Assembly (NCBI RefSeq): GCF_004295665.1 | Contig: NZ_CP034759.1 | Coordinates: 248,001-312,000, forward strand | Source of the DNA: Litorilituus sediminis | GTDB lineage: Bacteria > Pseudomonadota > Gammaproteobacteria > Enterobacterales > Alteromonadaceae | Length of the DNA stretch: 64,000 nt | Direction of reading: 5' to 3' | Shown here: positions 25,097 through 33,506 of the stretch, piece by piece | Numbering within the stretch: position 1 is the first letter of the stretch | Layout of the letters: the number at the start of each line of letters is the position of its first letter | Notes under the pieces: generated by a model | Database searches by the model: none | What the model was told of the DNA's origin: nothing | Seen by the model: the letters and a program-made list of their open reading frames with translations, nothing else | Made by a program: the position numbers and the translations under genes

Positions 25097-25175
25097 TGAG
25101 CTTTTTCCTTTTGGTTTTGTCGCCTTGAAGTTTAGCTGTACGCTAAGCTTCGGGGAGAAGGTTCAATAAGTATCA

Positions 25176-25269
25176 AGGCCATCATGGCCGTCGGACGCAA
25201 AACGCATGGCTTGCGCTCCTTCGTCGCTAAGTATAGCCATGCTTTTGTGCGCCCCATATTGAGGCGTTA
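25176..25269 (+). repeat. attC site 14 (right part; left end 23052-23056)
   Basis: AGGCCATCATGGCCGTCGG...TTGAGGCGTTA; inner arms GCATGGCT/AGCCATGC. The left outer arm holds a small palindrome, GGCCATCATGGCC. The cut is between 25266 and 25267. Confidence 0.8.
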
Positions 25270-25285
25270 GCAGTCTATGTGAATA

Positions 25286-25681
25286 ATGGAGTATTTCGTG
25301 AAAACACCGGAAGAGTTGGTTAAGTCATTTATTTCTGATTACGAAAAATGGAACAACGAGTCATGTGCCAATTATAAAAATGACAAAATCAATGGAATGA
25401 AAAATGCGACAAATAATTATCAACTGCTCATAGATAAGTATTGCGTCTCTACACTTAGCCCACAGGGAGTTGCATTTGGCTCAGAGTCTACGCACAGCTT
25501 GGAGCAGGAAAAAATTGTAGAAAGTTCTAAAAAAGGTAACCAAGCAATAATTCACTCTCAACATAAAGATATTCATGACTTTGTGTCTACTTATGAATAC
25601 CACTTGAAAGTTATCGATGGTTGTTGGAGATTAACTTCTGTTTTATATGTTGATAATGATGGAAAATATGAGTGCTTGTAG
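25286..25681 (+). CDS. Cassette 15: NTF2-fold immunity-like protein
   Basis: The protein has 131 residues. The N-terminal TPEELVKSFISDYEKWN, the middle KYCVSTLSPQGVAFGSESTHS and the end WRLTSVLYVDNDGKYECL fit my memory of the NTF2-fold immunity protein family, which neutralises toxins of contact-dependent or T6SS systems. It has no signal peptide. No toxin gene is beside it, so it would be an orphan immunity gene, a type often seen in cassette arrays. The fold assignment is tentative. Confidence 0.5.
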   Translation: MEYFVKTPEELVKSFISDYEKWNNESCANYKNDKINGMKNATNNYQLLIDKYCVSTLSPQGVAFGSESTHSLEQEKIVESSKKGNQAIIHSQHKDIHDFVSTYEYHLKVIDGCWRLTSVLYVDNDGKYECL

Positions 25682-25687
25682 AACTGC

Positions 25688-25780
25688 TAACAAGTTACTC
25701 AAAAGGACGCAAAACGCTTGGCTTGTGCTCCTTCGTCGCTAATTTTAGCCAAGCATTTATGCGCTTATTAGTAAGGCGTT
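25688..25780 (+). repeat. attC site 15
   Basis: TAACAAGTTACTCAAAAGG...TAGTAAGGCGTTA; inner arms GCTTGGCT/AGCCAAGC. The cut is between 25778 and 25779. Confidence 0.85.
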
Positions 25781-25817
25781 AGGCTTTCAGTATGTATTGC
25801 ACCTTAAAGGCTTCCTC

Positions 25818-27071
25818 TTGAATAAAAATATTTTTCTTTTGTGGCAGGGACAACTAATAAGTCAACTCGGGATGCAAGCCTATACCATAGCAATGATGTT
25901 TTGGCTTATGGAAAATACAGGCTCATCATTTTTAATGAGCCTTATATTAACATTATCGATATTACCCAGTGTTATATTCGGACCAATTGCAGGTGTAATT
26001 GCAGACCAATTCTCCCGAAAAAATATTCTCATAGTTACAGATCTTATTCGAGGTATGTCAGTGCTTTTGCTATCGGTAATGATTTTCGGTGAATATGAAA
26101 GTCAGTTTATTATTGTTATGCTGTTTGCCACAGTCTCAATAGTCAATGGAATATCAAAGGCTTTTTTTCAACCAGCTGTAGATGCTTTTATTCCTGATTT
26201 AGTTACAAGTAACAAGCTATCTAAAACTGTTGCTTTTTTTCAGTCAACTACACAATGTACTACAATAATCGGTCAAGCTTTGGGCGGTATTCTTTACCGT
26301 GCTTTAGGTGCACCAATCTTACTTCTACTTGATGCTATTTCATATTTTATATCAGCTTTTAGTGAATCATTTATCAAATATGATGCCAAAGAGCATAAAA
26401 AAATAAGTGGTATTGCCAATAAGTATAAGCAGCATAAAGCTGATTTAATGGACGGGTTAAGTTATGTGAACAGTTGTAAAGGTATGCTACAAACGATGAT
26501 ATTCGCCTCATCGATAAATTTTTTCATTGCTCCAGTTATGCTTCTTTTACCTTTTTATGTTACAGGGCAATTACTCGAAGAGGCTCACTGGTATGGTTAT
26601 TTACTTGCTGTAATGGCATTGGGAAGTATTTTGGGGTACTGGCTATCAGCAACTATTAATGTACGAGGAAACCGTAGAACTATGGTGATGTTTCTTTCAA
26701 TGCTTTTATTTTCATGTAGTCTAATGTTATTTAGCCAGACTATATCCCCAAAAATAGCATTAATTAGTTTGTTTATTTCGGGATTAAGTTTAGGGATTTT
26801 TAATTTACAGGCAACAACATTATTCCAAAAAAACACACCAACAGAGTTTCGTGGTCGGGTTATGAGCCTTTTAATGACTATATCCAGTGGGTTGCTACCT
26901 TTAGGTTTATTAATTGGTGGTGGTTTAGGAGCTGTCACTAATAATAATACTCAGTTGATTTTTAGCGTTTGTTCTATAGGTATCGCAGTGCTAACAATAA
27001 CAACGAGTTTAAATTCAAGTCTAAGAAGTTATTTGTTTAATCACGAAGAAATTGCACCAAGGAAAGCCTAA
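25818..27071 (+). CDS. Cassette 16: MFS transporter (MFS_3 / drug-efflux like)
   Basis: The protein has about 417 residues with some 12 hydrophobic segments. The N-terminal NIFLLWQGQLISQLGMQAYTIAM, DQFSRKNILIVTDLIRG (MFS motif A area) and GISKAFFQPAVDAFIPDLV match the macrolide-efflux-like MFS group. It lies in the inner membrane and probably exports a small molecule by proton antiport; the substrate is unknown. I chose the TTG at 25818 behind AAAGG with 7-nt spacing; the TTG at 25797 would add 7 residues. It is the largest cassette gene here, and any antibiotic link is speculative. Confidence 0.8.
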   Translation: MNKNIFLLWQGQLISQLGMQAYTIAMMFWLMENTGSSFLMSLILTLSILPSVIFGPIAGVIADQFSRKNILIVTDLIRGMSVLLLSVMIFGEYESQFIIVMLFATVSIVNGISKAFFQPAVDAFIPDLVTSNKLSKTVAFFQSTTQCTTIIGQALGGILYRALGAPILLLLDAISYFISAFSESFIKYDAKEHKKISGIANKYKQHKADLMDGLSYVNSCKGMLQTMIFASSINFFIAPVMLLLPFYVTGQLLEEAHWYGYLLAVMALGSILGYWLSATINVRGNRRTMVMFLSMLLFSCSLMLFSQTISPKIALISLFISGLSLGIFNLQATTLFQKNTPTEFRGRVMSLLMTISSGLLPLGLLIGGGLGAVTNNNTQLIFSVCSIGIAVLTITTSLNSSLRSYLFNHEEIAPRKA

Positions 27072-27165
27072 CAGGTCAATTAGGAATGGGACGTCTAAGG
27101 CTTGGCTGGCGCTCATACTTCGCTAATTTTAGCCAAGCATTTATACGCCCATTAGTAAGGCGTTG
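27069..27165 (+). repeat. attC site 16
   Basis: TAACAGGTCAATTAGG...TAGTAAGGCGTTG; inner arms GCTTGGCT/AGCCAAGC. The cut is between 27162 and 27163. Confidence 0.85.
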
Positions 27166-27182
27166 GTATTTAGGAGTTCCAA

Positions 27183-27724
27183 TTGAGTCTGGTTAATCAT
27201 TTCAGGATGATGTCGATTTACAATAAGCGGATGAATAAGTAATTGATGGATTGCTGCTTAGCTTTATCAATAGACGTTACAGAGAAGGAAACCAAGTCTT
27301 TTTTCCTAATATAGTTAGTTATTGGAATCATATTCTTTTTGGGGATCTTATTTTATTAGGTCGCTTAGCTTCAAATGAAATCGGGAAACTGAAAATCAAA
27401 GACTTTGATAAATTTCCAGTACCTAAATCCCGTCAAGATATTTATCACAATCAGTTACCTGAACTTGCGAGTTTAAGAGTACAAGTAGATGACTTAATCG
27501 ATTACTATTGTGCTAATTTATCTGAAGAAGATTGTGAAAAATTTATTACTTACACAACAACAGAGGGCGACTCAATAACTAAGGCAGTTGCAGATGTCAC
27601 TCAGCATCTATTTAACCACCAAACTCATCATCGTGGTCAACTAACATGTGTGTTAAGTCAATTTGGTTTGGACTATGGCTGTATGGATTTACCTGTTATA
27701 GTTTCAGAAGGTCGTCGTACATAA
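27183..27724 (+). pseudogene. Cassette 17: DinB-family protein, broken by a stop and a frameshift
   Basis: A TTG at 27183 behind TAGGAG starts LVNHFRMMSIYNKRMNK, the usual DinB opening. TAA then stands at 27240 where a Gln codon (CAA) would be expected. The frame goes on as LMDCCLALSIDVTEKETKSFF and must shift at a T6 run (27299-27304) to reach YWNHILFGDLILLGRLAS. The end has the metal-binding HQTHHRGQ. DinB proteins are four-helix bundles that bind a metal with three His, often thiol-dependent enzymes. The part from 27251 on could still be translated from a TTG. Confidence 0.75.
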
Positions 27725-27815
27725 CAAACTGTTAATTCTTGGCCACATTCAGTTGGCTTGTGCTCTCTCGTCGTTAACTTTAGCCTGCTATTTTGCGCTG
27801 GTTAAGTGAGGCGTT
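27722..27815 (+). repeat. attC site 17
   Basis: TAACAAACTGTTAATTC...AAGTGAGGCGTTA; the inner arms AGTTGGCT/AGCCTGCT pair less well than in other sites. The cut is between 27813 and 27814. Confidence 0.75.
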
Positions 27816-27834
27816 ATAACCTTAGGAAGGAAAA

Positions 27835-28311
27835 ATGGAACTTAGAGCATTTGAAAAGGAAGACTATAACCTGCTTATTAGTTGGATTGACTCGGATAAA
27901 TTGAATTATCAATGGGGTGGTCCAAACTTTGAGTTTCCATTGGATTTAGTGCAAATATCTAAACACTGTTCTCAAGTGCAAGTGTTCCCTTTTATCTTTG
28001 TTGTCTCAGGTCAGAGTGCTGGCTATGTTGAGCTATTTAAAGTGTCAGAGTCGCATTTTAGGATTTGCCGCGTATTTGTCTCAGACAGCTTTCGCGGAAA
28101 GGGTATTTCAAAGCACATGCTTGCTCAGTTGGTTACTCTAGCAAAAGAAAAATACAGTGCTAATTTATTATCGTTGGCTGTATTTGAACAAAACATAGTT
28201 GCGAAAAATTGCTATGAATTGCTTGGTTTTACCGTGACATCGCATGAAAATGGCTCTCGCTCTTTCGACGGAGAGGTTTGGGATCTTTTACGCATGGAAA
28301 AACGGTTATAA
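27835..28311 (+). CDS. Cassette 18: GNAT family N-acetyltransferase
   Basis: The protein has 158 residues. The acetyl-CoA loop reads RVFVSDSFRGKGISKHML (pattern Q/R-x-x-G-x-G/A) at about residues 79-96, and the last strand-helix ends NIVAKNCYELLGFTV. It is close to the RimJ/RimL-type group, whose members acetylate protein N-termini or small molecules; the substrate is unknown. The ATG follows a good AGGAAGG. It is the last gene of the array. Confidence 0.85.
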   Translation: MELRAFEKEDYNLLISWIDSDKLNYQWGGPNFEFPLDLVQISKHCSQVQVFPFIFVVSGQSAGYVELFKVSESHFRICRVFVSDSFRGKGISKHMLAQLVTLAKEKYSANLLSLAVFEQNIVAKNCYELLGFTVTSHENGSRSFDGEVWDLLRMEKRL

Positions 28312-28375
28312 CAAAGCATTTAAGCGTGAAAATTCAGTTGGCCTGTGTATTTTCGTCGCTGATTTTATCCTAATT
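28309..28375 (+). repeat. Degenerate last attC (site 18), right end missing
   Basis: TAACAAAGCATTTAAGCG and the inner arm CAGTTGGCC are present. The matching right arm is eroded (TATCCTAATTTAG) and no GCGTTA core follows. The AT-rich inverted repeat CTCATAAAAA/TTTTTATGAG (28384-28409) comes next. This marks the end of the array. Confidence 0.6.
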
Positions 28376-28469
28376 TAGTTTATCTCATAAAAATTTCATT
28401 TTTTATGAGTTACGTTTGAAGATGAGGGGCTTAACATTTCCGTAAAGCTATTAAGCCCGAATTGATGAA

Positions 28470-29684
28470 CTAATTTTTTAAGGTTTTAAACTTGTTGCTC
28501 ATAGCTATGGCACTCATGCCATGAGCAAAGGTACTAAGTAGTACGGTTAAAACTATGATGGCAAATACCTTTTCATTTCCTTGTTTGCCGATTTGGTCAA
28601 TGGCTATAAGTAAGTACAAAATCGAGGCAATCCCTCGAGGGCCAAACCAAGCGATAAATAGCTTGCTGTAGTTATTCAAACCACTACCAATGAGGCAGAT
28701 AAAGACAGGTATTATTCTAATGACTGTTAAGCTTAATAAGGCGTAGAACAGTGCCATTAAATCCCAATAAGGGGCTAAAGTAGGCACAAAGGCTAAACCA
28801 AAAATTAAGAAGACAAATAAGGTAAGCATTTGGCCTTCTGTTTCACCAAATTCTTGTATTCTTTCTCTGACCAACTCATTATGCACTCCAAGAAATAACC
28901 CCGCGCAAAAAGCTGCAATAAAACCATTACCATGAACAGACTCAGCAAAGGCATAGGCTAGAATGGCAATAGAAAGGCAGGTTAAGCGTTGAAATACTTC
29001 GTTCATCCACTGCTTGTCATGAGCGTACTGGATTAATTTACCGCCAAAGTGACCAACGAATGCACCCACAAGCGGGCCAAGTGTTAGCTGCATTGCCATA
29101 AAGGTTAGCCAATGATCATCTTCAGAAATGTGACCTGCGCCACTGGCGATAACTGCAAGGCAAACAAATATGGGCGGCAGTGAAATACCGTCATTTAAAC
29201 CACTTTCGGCGCTGATTGACTCTCTTATTTTACAGGGAACAGCAGGACTTTTAACAACGGCTTGTCCTAGGGCTGCATCTGTAGGAGATAAAATTAACGC
29301 TAACATGGCAAGCAACCAAATACTCGTTTCAGGGAACATACCCATAGCGACTAAGGTGCCAAAGATCATTGTCAGCGGTAAACCAATGAGAAGTAGCCTA
29401 GTTGGTAACCCAGCTAATCTAGCTCTTAGGTTTTTTAAGTGAATAAAAGAGGCATCAACAAATAAGATAATAACTAGGGTTAACTCTGCAACCAGTTTAA
29501 TAATGCCTGAGTCGGTTTCAGTAATATCAAGGTGATAAATACCTAAGCCTAAAGGGCTGAGTAATAGACCGACAAAGACAAAGAACATGGGCGCAGAAAT
29601 AGGGGAGTTCTCAGCGACTTTAGATACTAAGCCAAAGACAAAAATAAGAAGTACAGTGAGTATTATTATTTCATGATCATGCAT
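28470..29684 (-). CDS. Cation:proton antiporter, CPA1 (NhaP-like)
   Basis: The protein has 404 residues with about 12 membrane segments. The family motif with the ion-binding Asn-Asp is visible as SAESGLNDGISLP, and WFGPRGIASILYLL is the CPA1 Gly-x-Arg-Gly block. It exchanges Na+ or K+ for H+ across the inner membrane, for pH and salt balance. There is no C-terminal regulatory domain. Ion preference cannot be read from sequence. The ATG at 29684 follows GGGAC. It is the first ordinary chromosomal gene to the right of the cassette array. Confidence 0.9.
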   Translation of the reverse strand: MHDHEIIILTVLLIFVFGLVSKVAENSPISAPMFFVFVGLLLSPLGLGIYHLDITETDSGIIKLVAELTLVIILFVDASFIHLKNLRARLAGLPTRLLLIGLPLTMIFGTLVAMGMFPETSIWLLAMLALILSPTDAALGQAVVKSPAVPCKIRESISAESGLNDGISLPPIFVCLAVIASGAGHISEDDHWLTFMAMQLTLGPLVGAFVGHFGGKLIQYAHDKQWMNEVFQRLTCLSIAILAYAFAESVHGNGFIAAFCAGLFLGVHNELVRERIQEFGETEGQMLTLFVFLIFGLAFVPTLAPYWDLMALFYALLSLTVIRIIPVFICLIGSGLNNYSKLFIAWFGPRGIASILYLLIAIDQIGKQGNEKVFAIIVLTVLLSTFAHGMSAIAMSNKFKTLKN

Positions 29685-29795
29685 GTAAAAGTCCCTGTTT
29701 ATGCCCGCAGAGAAATAAATTCTCAGCTAATCTAGTTATTCTTGTTCGATACTAAGGTAATATTATAAACATTAACAACTATTTAATAGATTTTT

Positions 29796-31589
29796 ATGCG
29801 TCGCAGTAGTTATCCTGATCAAGAAGTCACCTCAATCAATTGGTCCGCCTTTAAGTTGATATTGCCTTATTTATTTGAGTTTAAAAAGCGTATCTTTTTT
29901 GCCATGTTATGTTTGGTTTTAACCAAAGTAGCCAGTGTATATTTACCCTTTATTTTAAAGGATATTGTTGACACCTTAGATGCGAATGCAAATATTGAGG
30001 CAAGCAAGCGTGTTGCTATTCTTGTGCCATTTGGCTTGGTGGGTGCTTATGGCTTAGTTCGTTTATCTATCGTGCTTTTTGCTGAAATTAGGGATACCTT
30101 ATTTGGCCGCGTTACTGAGCGTGCCATTAGGCGTATTAGTTTAAATGTATTTCGACACTTACATCGTTTAGATCTTGATTTTCATTTAAATAGACAAACT
30201 GGCGGCTTGTCGCGAGATATCGATAGAGGCACGTCTGGGATCAGTTTTCTCATGCGTTTTATGGTATTTAATATTGTGCCAACATTATTAGAAATCATTA
30301 TGGTGATCAGCATATTGTTTATTAACTACGGCATCTTATTCGCGCTGATAACATTAGCTTCCATTTTAGCTTATGTTGCTTTTTCTGTGTACGCCACAGA
30401 GCGTAGAACGCGTTATGTCCGTGAGGCTAATCAAGCGGATTCATCAAGTAATACTCGCGCTATTGATAGTTTACTCAACTACGAAACCGTTAAATATTTC
30501 ACCAATGAAGATTATGAAGCTAACAGTTATGACAAACAGTTGGCAACATGGGAGCAGGCCAAAATTAAAAACAGATTGTCTTTGTTTGCTTTAAATGGCG
30601 GACAAGCCTTTATTATTGCGATGGCGATGACGTCTATGTTGGCGCTTGCTGCTTATCAAGTGAGTCATGAAAAAATGACCTTAGGTGATTTTGTTTTGAT
30701 CAATGCTTTTATGATGCAACTTTTTATGCCGCTTAATTTCTTAGGCTTTGTCTATCGTGAAATTAAAGGCTCGTTAGCCAACATAGAAAATATGTTTGGC
30801 TTGCTTGATAGAAAACCTAAGGTTGAAGATGATGAAAATGCGGCACAATTAGTGATTAAACAAGGGCAAATTGAAGCTAAGCGTTTAAGTTTTCATTATC
30901 AACAAGACAGGGAAATTATTAAAGATATTTCTTTTAAAGTTAATGCCGGTGAAAAGGTGGCTATTGTTGGTAAAAGTGGCTCAGGTAAATCAACCTTAGT
31001 AAAATTATTATTTAGATTTTATGATGTTACTCAAGGAGAAATACGTGTTGATGGCCAAAATATTAAAGAAGTTAGCCAACAATCTTTGCGCCAACATATA
31101 GGTATTGTGCCACAAGATACTGTGTTATTTAACGATACCTTATTCGCTAACATTCAATATGGTAACCCAAGCGCAAGTAAAGAAGCTGTGCAGCAAGCCA
31201 TTGAAATGGCGCACCTTACCGAGTTTATTGACAGCTTACCTCAAAAGGAGCAAACCGTCGTAGGTGAGCGCGGCCTTAAGCTATCAGGTGGTGAAAAGCA
31301 GCGGGTAGCCATAGCTAGAACTATACTGAAAAATCCCTCTATTCTTATTTTTGATGAAGCCACTTCATCGCTTGATAGTCAATCAGAGCAAGCTATTTTA
31401 TCAGCGATAAATGAAGTTGCTAAAGATAGAACCAGTATCGTTATTGCTCATCGGCTGTCCACTATTGTTGATGCTGATAATATTATAGTGATGCAACAAG
31501 GTGAAATTGTCGAACAAGGTAACCATCAAGCATTGTTAAATCAAAAAGGCTTGTATGCTACCATGTGGCAGCTTCAGCAATCAGAATAA
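29796..31589 (+). CDS. ABC transporter, Atm1/HMT1-like exporter (TMD-NBD fusion)
   Basis: The 597-residue half-transporter has six membrane segments (about residues 20-320) then an ATPase domain: Walker A GKSGSGKSTLVKL, signature LSGGEKQRVAIAR, Walker B ILIFDEATSSLD and the switch IAHRLSTI. The coupling region SLLNYETVKYFTNEDYEA is typical of the ABCB7/Atm1 group, which exports glutathione-linked or Fe-S related compounds and heavy metals. It works as a homodimer in the inner membrane. The DUF1415 gene follows after 30 bp, probably on one transcript. Confidence 0.92.
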   Translation: MRRSSYPDQEVTSINWSAFKLILPYLFEFKKRIFFAMLCLVLTKVASVYLPFILKDIVDTLDANANIEASKRVAILVPFGLVGAYGLVRLSIVLFAEIRDTLFGRVTERAIRRISLNVFRHLHRLDLDFHLNRQTGGLSRDIDRGTSGISFLMRFMVFNIVPTLLEIIMVISILFINYGILFALITLASILAYVAFSVYATERRTRYVREANQADSSSNTRAIDSLLNYETVKYFTNEDYEANSYDKQLATWEQAKIKNRLSLFALNGGQAFIIAMAMTSMLALAAYQVSHEKMTLGDFVLINAFMMQLFMPLNFLGFVYREIKGSLANIENMFGLLDRKPKVEDDENAAQLVIKQGQIEAKRLSFHYQQDREIIKDISFKVNAGEKVAIVGKSGSGKSTLVKLLFRFYDVTQGEIRVDGQNIKEVSQQSLRQHIGIVPQDTVLFNDTLFANIQYGNPSASKEAVQQAIEMAHLTEFIDSLPQKEQTVVGERGLKLSGGEKQRVAIARTILKNPSILIFDEATSSLDSQSEQAILSAINEVAKDRTSIVIAHRLSTIVDADNIIVMQQGEIVEQGNHQALLNQKGLYATMWQLQQSE

Positions 31590-31619
31590 GCAAATCATTA
31601 CCCAAATAGGTTTTCCTTA

Positions 31620-32177
31620 ATGCACAGTGAAGAAAATAACGTTGTTGCTGCAACCAAAGCTTGGTTGCAGCAAATTATTATTGGTTTGAACTTTTGCCCA
31701 TTTGCTAAAAAAGAATTCGTTAACAACACAATTTGTTATCACGTTTCTAGCCATAAAAAACAAAAAGCCGCTTTATTAGAGTTTGTTGAACAATGTCAGT
31801 TGCTAGCTGATGACAACAGCATCGAGACAACTTTACTTATTTATCAAGATGGCTTTCGGGATTTTAATAGCTACTTAGATTTAGTCGATAATGCCAATGA
31901 TTTACTGATAGCGCAGGGCTTTGAAGGTGTTTTTCAGCTAGCGAGTATGCATCCAGAGTATTGCTTTGCCGACGAAGACTTTGATGATGCCAGTAATTAT
32001 ACTAACCGATCACCATATCCCATTATTCATATTATTCGTGAAGAGAGTATGGCGCGAGTATTATCGGTTTATAAAAATCCGGAAGAAATTCCTGAAAATA
32101 ATATTGCTTTAGCACAACAAAAAGGCAGTGAATATTTTAAGCGTATACTTGAAAATATTCACCATAAGCACAGTTAA
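31620..32177 (+). CDS. DUF1415 family protein
   Basis: The 185-residue cytoplasmic protein has the DUF1415 hallmarks WLQQIIIGLNFCPFAKKEF near the N-terminus, HPEYCFADEDFDDASNYTNRSP in the middle, and a conserved IIREESMARVL. The function of the family is not established. It lies 30 bp after the Atm1-like transporter. Confidence 0.9.
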   Translation: MHSEENNVVAATKAWLQQIIIGLNFCPFAKKEFVNNTICYHVSSHKKQKAALLEFVEQCQLLADDNSIETTLLIYQDGFRDFNSYLDLVDNANDLLIAQGFEGVFQLASMHPEYCFADEDFDDASNYTNRSPYPIIHIIREESMARVLSVYKNPEEIPENNIALAQQKGSEYFKRILENIHHKHS

Positions 32178-32204
32178 ACTTAACTGTTAAAAGGGAATTG
32201 AGTA

Positions 32205-32471
32205 ATACCAAGTGAAATAATGATTTGCTCTCTCAGCGAGAATTAAAAGGCTGAGAGGCAAGGCGCTGAATGAAAAGAATGGTTATTCCCTTGTTGAGTT
32301 CAGCAACGCAGCATATCAGCCTTTTAAACTCGCCCTTTGGGAGCTTGTTAGAGGCAAGATAACTGCGGCAGACTTGCTCAATGTAGAATAACTATATTGT
32401 CACAATATCTTTCTTGTTCTCTCTCCTCTGACATAGCTCTGAGATGACTAAAGCATTATTCCACTTGGTAT
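32205..32471. repeat. MITE-like repeat, family A, copy 2 (inverted relative to copy 1)
   Basis: The 267-bp element starts ATACCAAGTGAAATAATG and ends CCACTTGGTAT, so its terminal repeats are ATACCAAGTG with one mismatch (G/A). Its reverse complement aligns with 2979-3242. It also has inner palindromic stretches (AGCGAGAATTAAAAGGCTGAGAGG). It is non-coding and lies between DUF1415 and a small open frame. Confidence 0.8.
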
Positions 32472-32565
32472 AAACCATTTAACACGCAATATTACATTTA
32501 GTTTACGTTATTAGTTGGCTTGTTTTTGTACACTTGTATTATGTTTAATCAAGGTGAGAACAGTA

Positions 32566-32682
32566 ATGACGACTATTTATCATGGTAAAAAATACCGCTT
32601 TAATGGTTTTGATGAGCTATGGCAGTTCTATCGTAATATACTGTCAGCTGAGCGAGAAAGTTTACACGCTAATACTATATAA
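32566..32682 (+). CDS. Possible 38-residue protein
   Basis: ATG at 32566 stands 8 nt after AAGGTGAG, a good ribosome binding site. The peptide begins MTTIYHGKKYRFNGFDEL and ends ESLHANTI; it is hydrophilic and without a membrane segment. I know no family. The good start signal and protein-like composition are the only support. Confidence 0.4.
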   Translation: MTTIYHGKKYRFNGFDELWQFYRNILSAERESLHANTI

Positions 32683-32769
32683 GCGTGTTTTCATTTGTTT
32701 GCTATCAGACAATTTAGCATTAATTAGGTAGACTATAGCCATTTTTGTATTCTTATCTATTTATTTGCT

Positions 32770-33420
32770 ATGTCGTACTTAGAACAATTCTTTTTAATCG
32801 CAGGTGTGCACTTTCTTGCTGTTGCCAGCCCTGGGCCTGATTTTGCCATAATTATTAAACAAAGCGTTCGATATAATCGCCGTATAGCTATTTATACCAG
32901 TTTAGGTATTGCCGCAGGTATTATTTTGCATGTGACTTATTCACTGGTCGGCATTGGTCTTATTATTGCCAGTGATGAACGTTTACTCACTGGGTTAAAG
33001 TACTTAGCAGCGGCTTATTTTTGCTATATTGCTTGGCATGGTCTTCGTGCTAAGAAACCAAGCCAACAGAAACTTGATAGCCAAGAAAGTCAAAAACTAG
33101 CTCAAAATGAACTGCTACCAAGTGCTAAAAAAGCATTTTTAACCGGATTTTTAATAAACGGTTTGAATATTAAAGCGACATTGTTTTTTGTTAGCTTATT
33201 TTCAGTGGTGGTCGCGCCGCAAACGCCTATTGATATTAAAATGATCTATGGGTTTTATATGGTTATTGCCACAGGCGCTTGGTTTATTTTTCTTTCATTT
33301 TTACTTACCCAAGAAAAAGTTCGCTCGTTATTACAAGTAAAGGGCTATTTAGTTGATAGACTAATGGGAGCGGTTTTATTGCTGCTTGCAATTCAGTTGG
33401 TTATTAGTGACTTAAACTAA
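32770..33420 (+). CDS. LysE/RhtB family amino-acid exporter
   Basis: The 216-residue protein has about six membrane segments. The family start FLAVASPGPDFAIIIKQSV and the later KKAFLTGFLINGLNIKATLFFVSLF are diagnostic of the LysE/RhtB superfamily, which exports amino acids or homoserine lactones by proton antiport. The substrate is unknown. It is a single gene with its own upstream region. Confidence 0.92.
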   Translation: MSYLEQFFLIAGVHFLAVASPGPDFAIIIKQSVRYNRRIAIYTSLGIAAGIILHVTYSLVGIGLIIASDERLLTGLKYLAAAYFCYIAWHGLRAKKPSQQKLDSQESQKLAQNELLPSAKKAFLTGFLINGLNIKATLFFVSLFSVVVAPQTPIDIKMIYGFYMVIATGAWFIFLSFLLTQEKVRSLLQVKGYLVDRLMGAVLLLLAIQLVISDLN

Positions 33421-33506
33421 CACGCTTTGGTATAGGAGCAATTTGGCGGTTATTACTGTATAATCTCATGCAATTAGTTTAAAGGTAATAGAATTAGGGT
33501 TTAGCT

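Larger units (their letters stand above)
23057..25175 (-). mobile_element. IS1111-type element, copy 3, diverged and deleted, in attC 14, carrying IS3
   Basis: It is flanked by TAACA (23052-23056) and AGGCCATC, the same attC position as copies 1 and 2. It is clearly diverged from the other two copies along its length. It lacks the C-terminal half of the transposase gene and has an IS3 element at 23377-24609. The IS3 is bordered by ACTC on both sides, so that insertion looks clean and the deletion in this copy was probably older. Confidence 0.8.
9177..28375 (+). other. Integron gene-cassette array (about 18 cassettes, no integrase seen)
   Basis: Units of one or two small plus-strand genes are each closed by an imperfect palindrome that starts TAACAA and ends GCGTTA or GCGTTG. 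The palindromes share inner arms of the type GTTGGCT...AGCCAAC, which is the layout of integron attC sites. Taking the cut as G^TT, the units are: 9177-9582, 9583-9972, 9973-10378, 10379-13406, 13407-13955, 13956-14520, 14521-14915, 14916-15391, 15392-16377, 16378-16799, 16800-17783, 17784-19815, 19816-20645, 20646-25266, 25267-25778, 25779-27162, 27163-27813 and 27814 to about 28375. Units 4, 12 and 14 contain insertion sequences. No tyrosine recombinase gene lies between fdh and the array or between the array and the antiporter gene. Confidence 0.9.

Noticed and set aside
9177..28375. Toxin-antitoxin cassettes, which are common in large arrays
   Set aside because: No RelE, ParE, HigB, Phd or similar pair could be recognised; the small membrane proteins may hide unknown types, but I cannot support a call.
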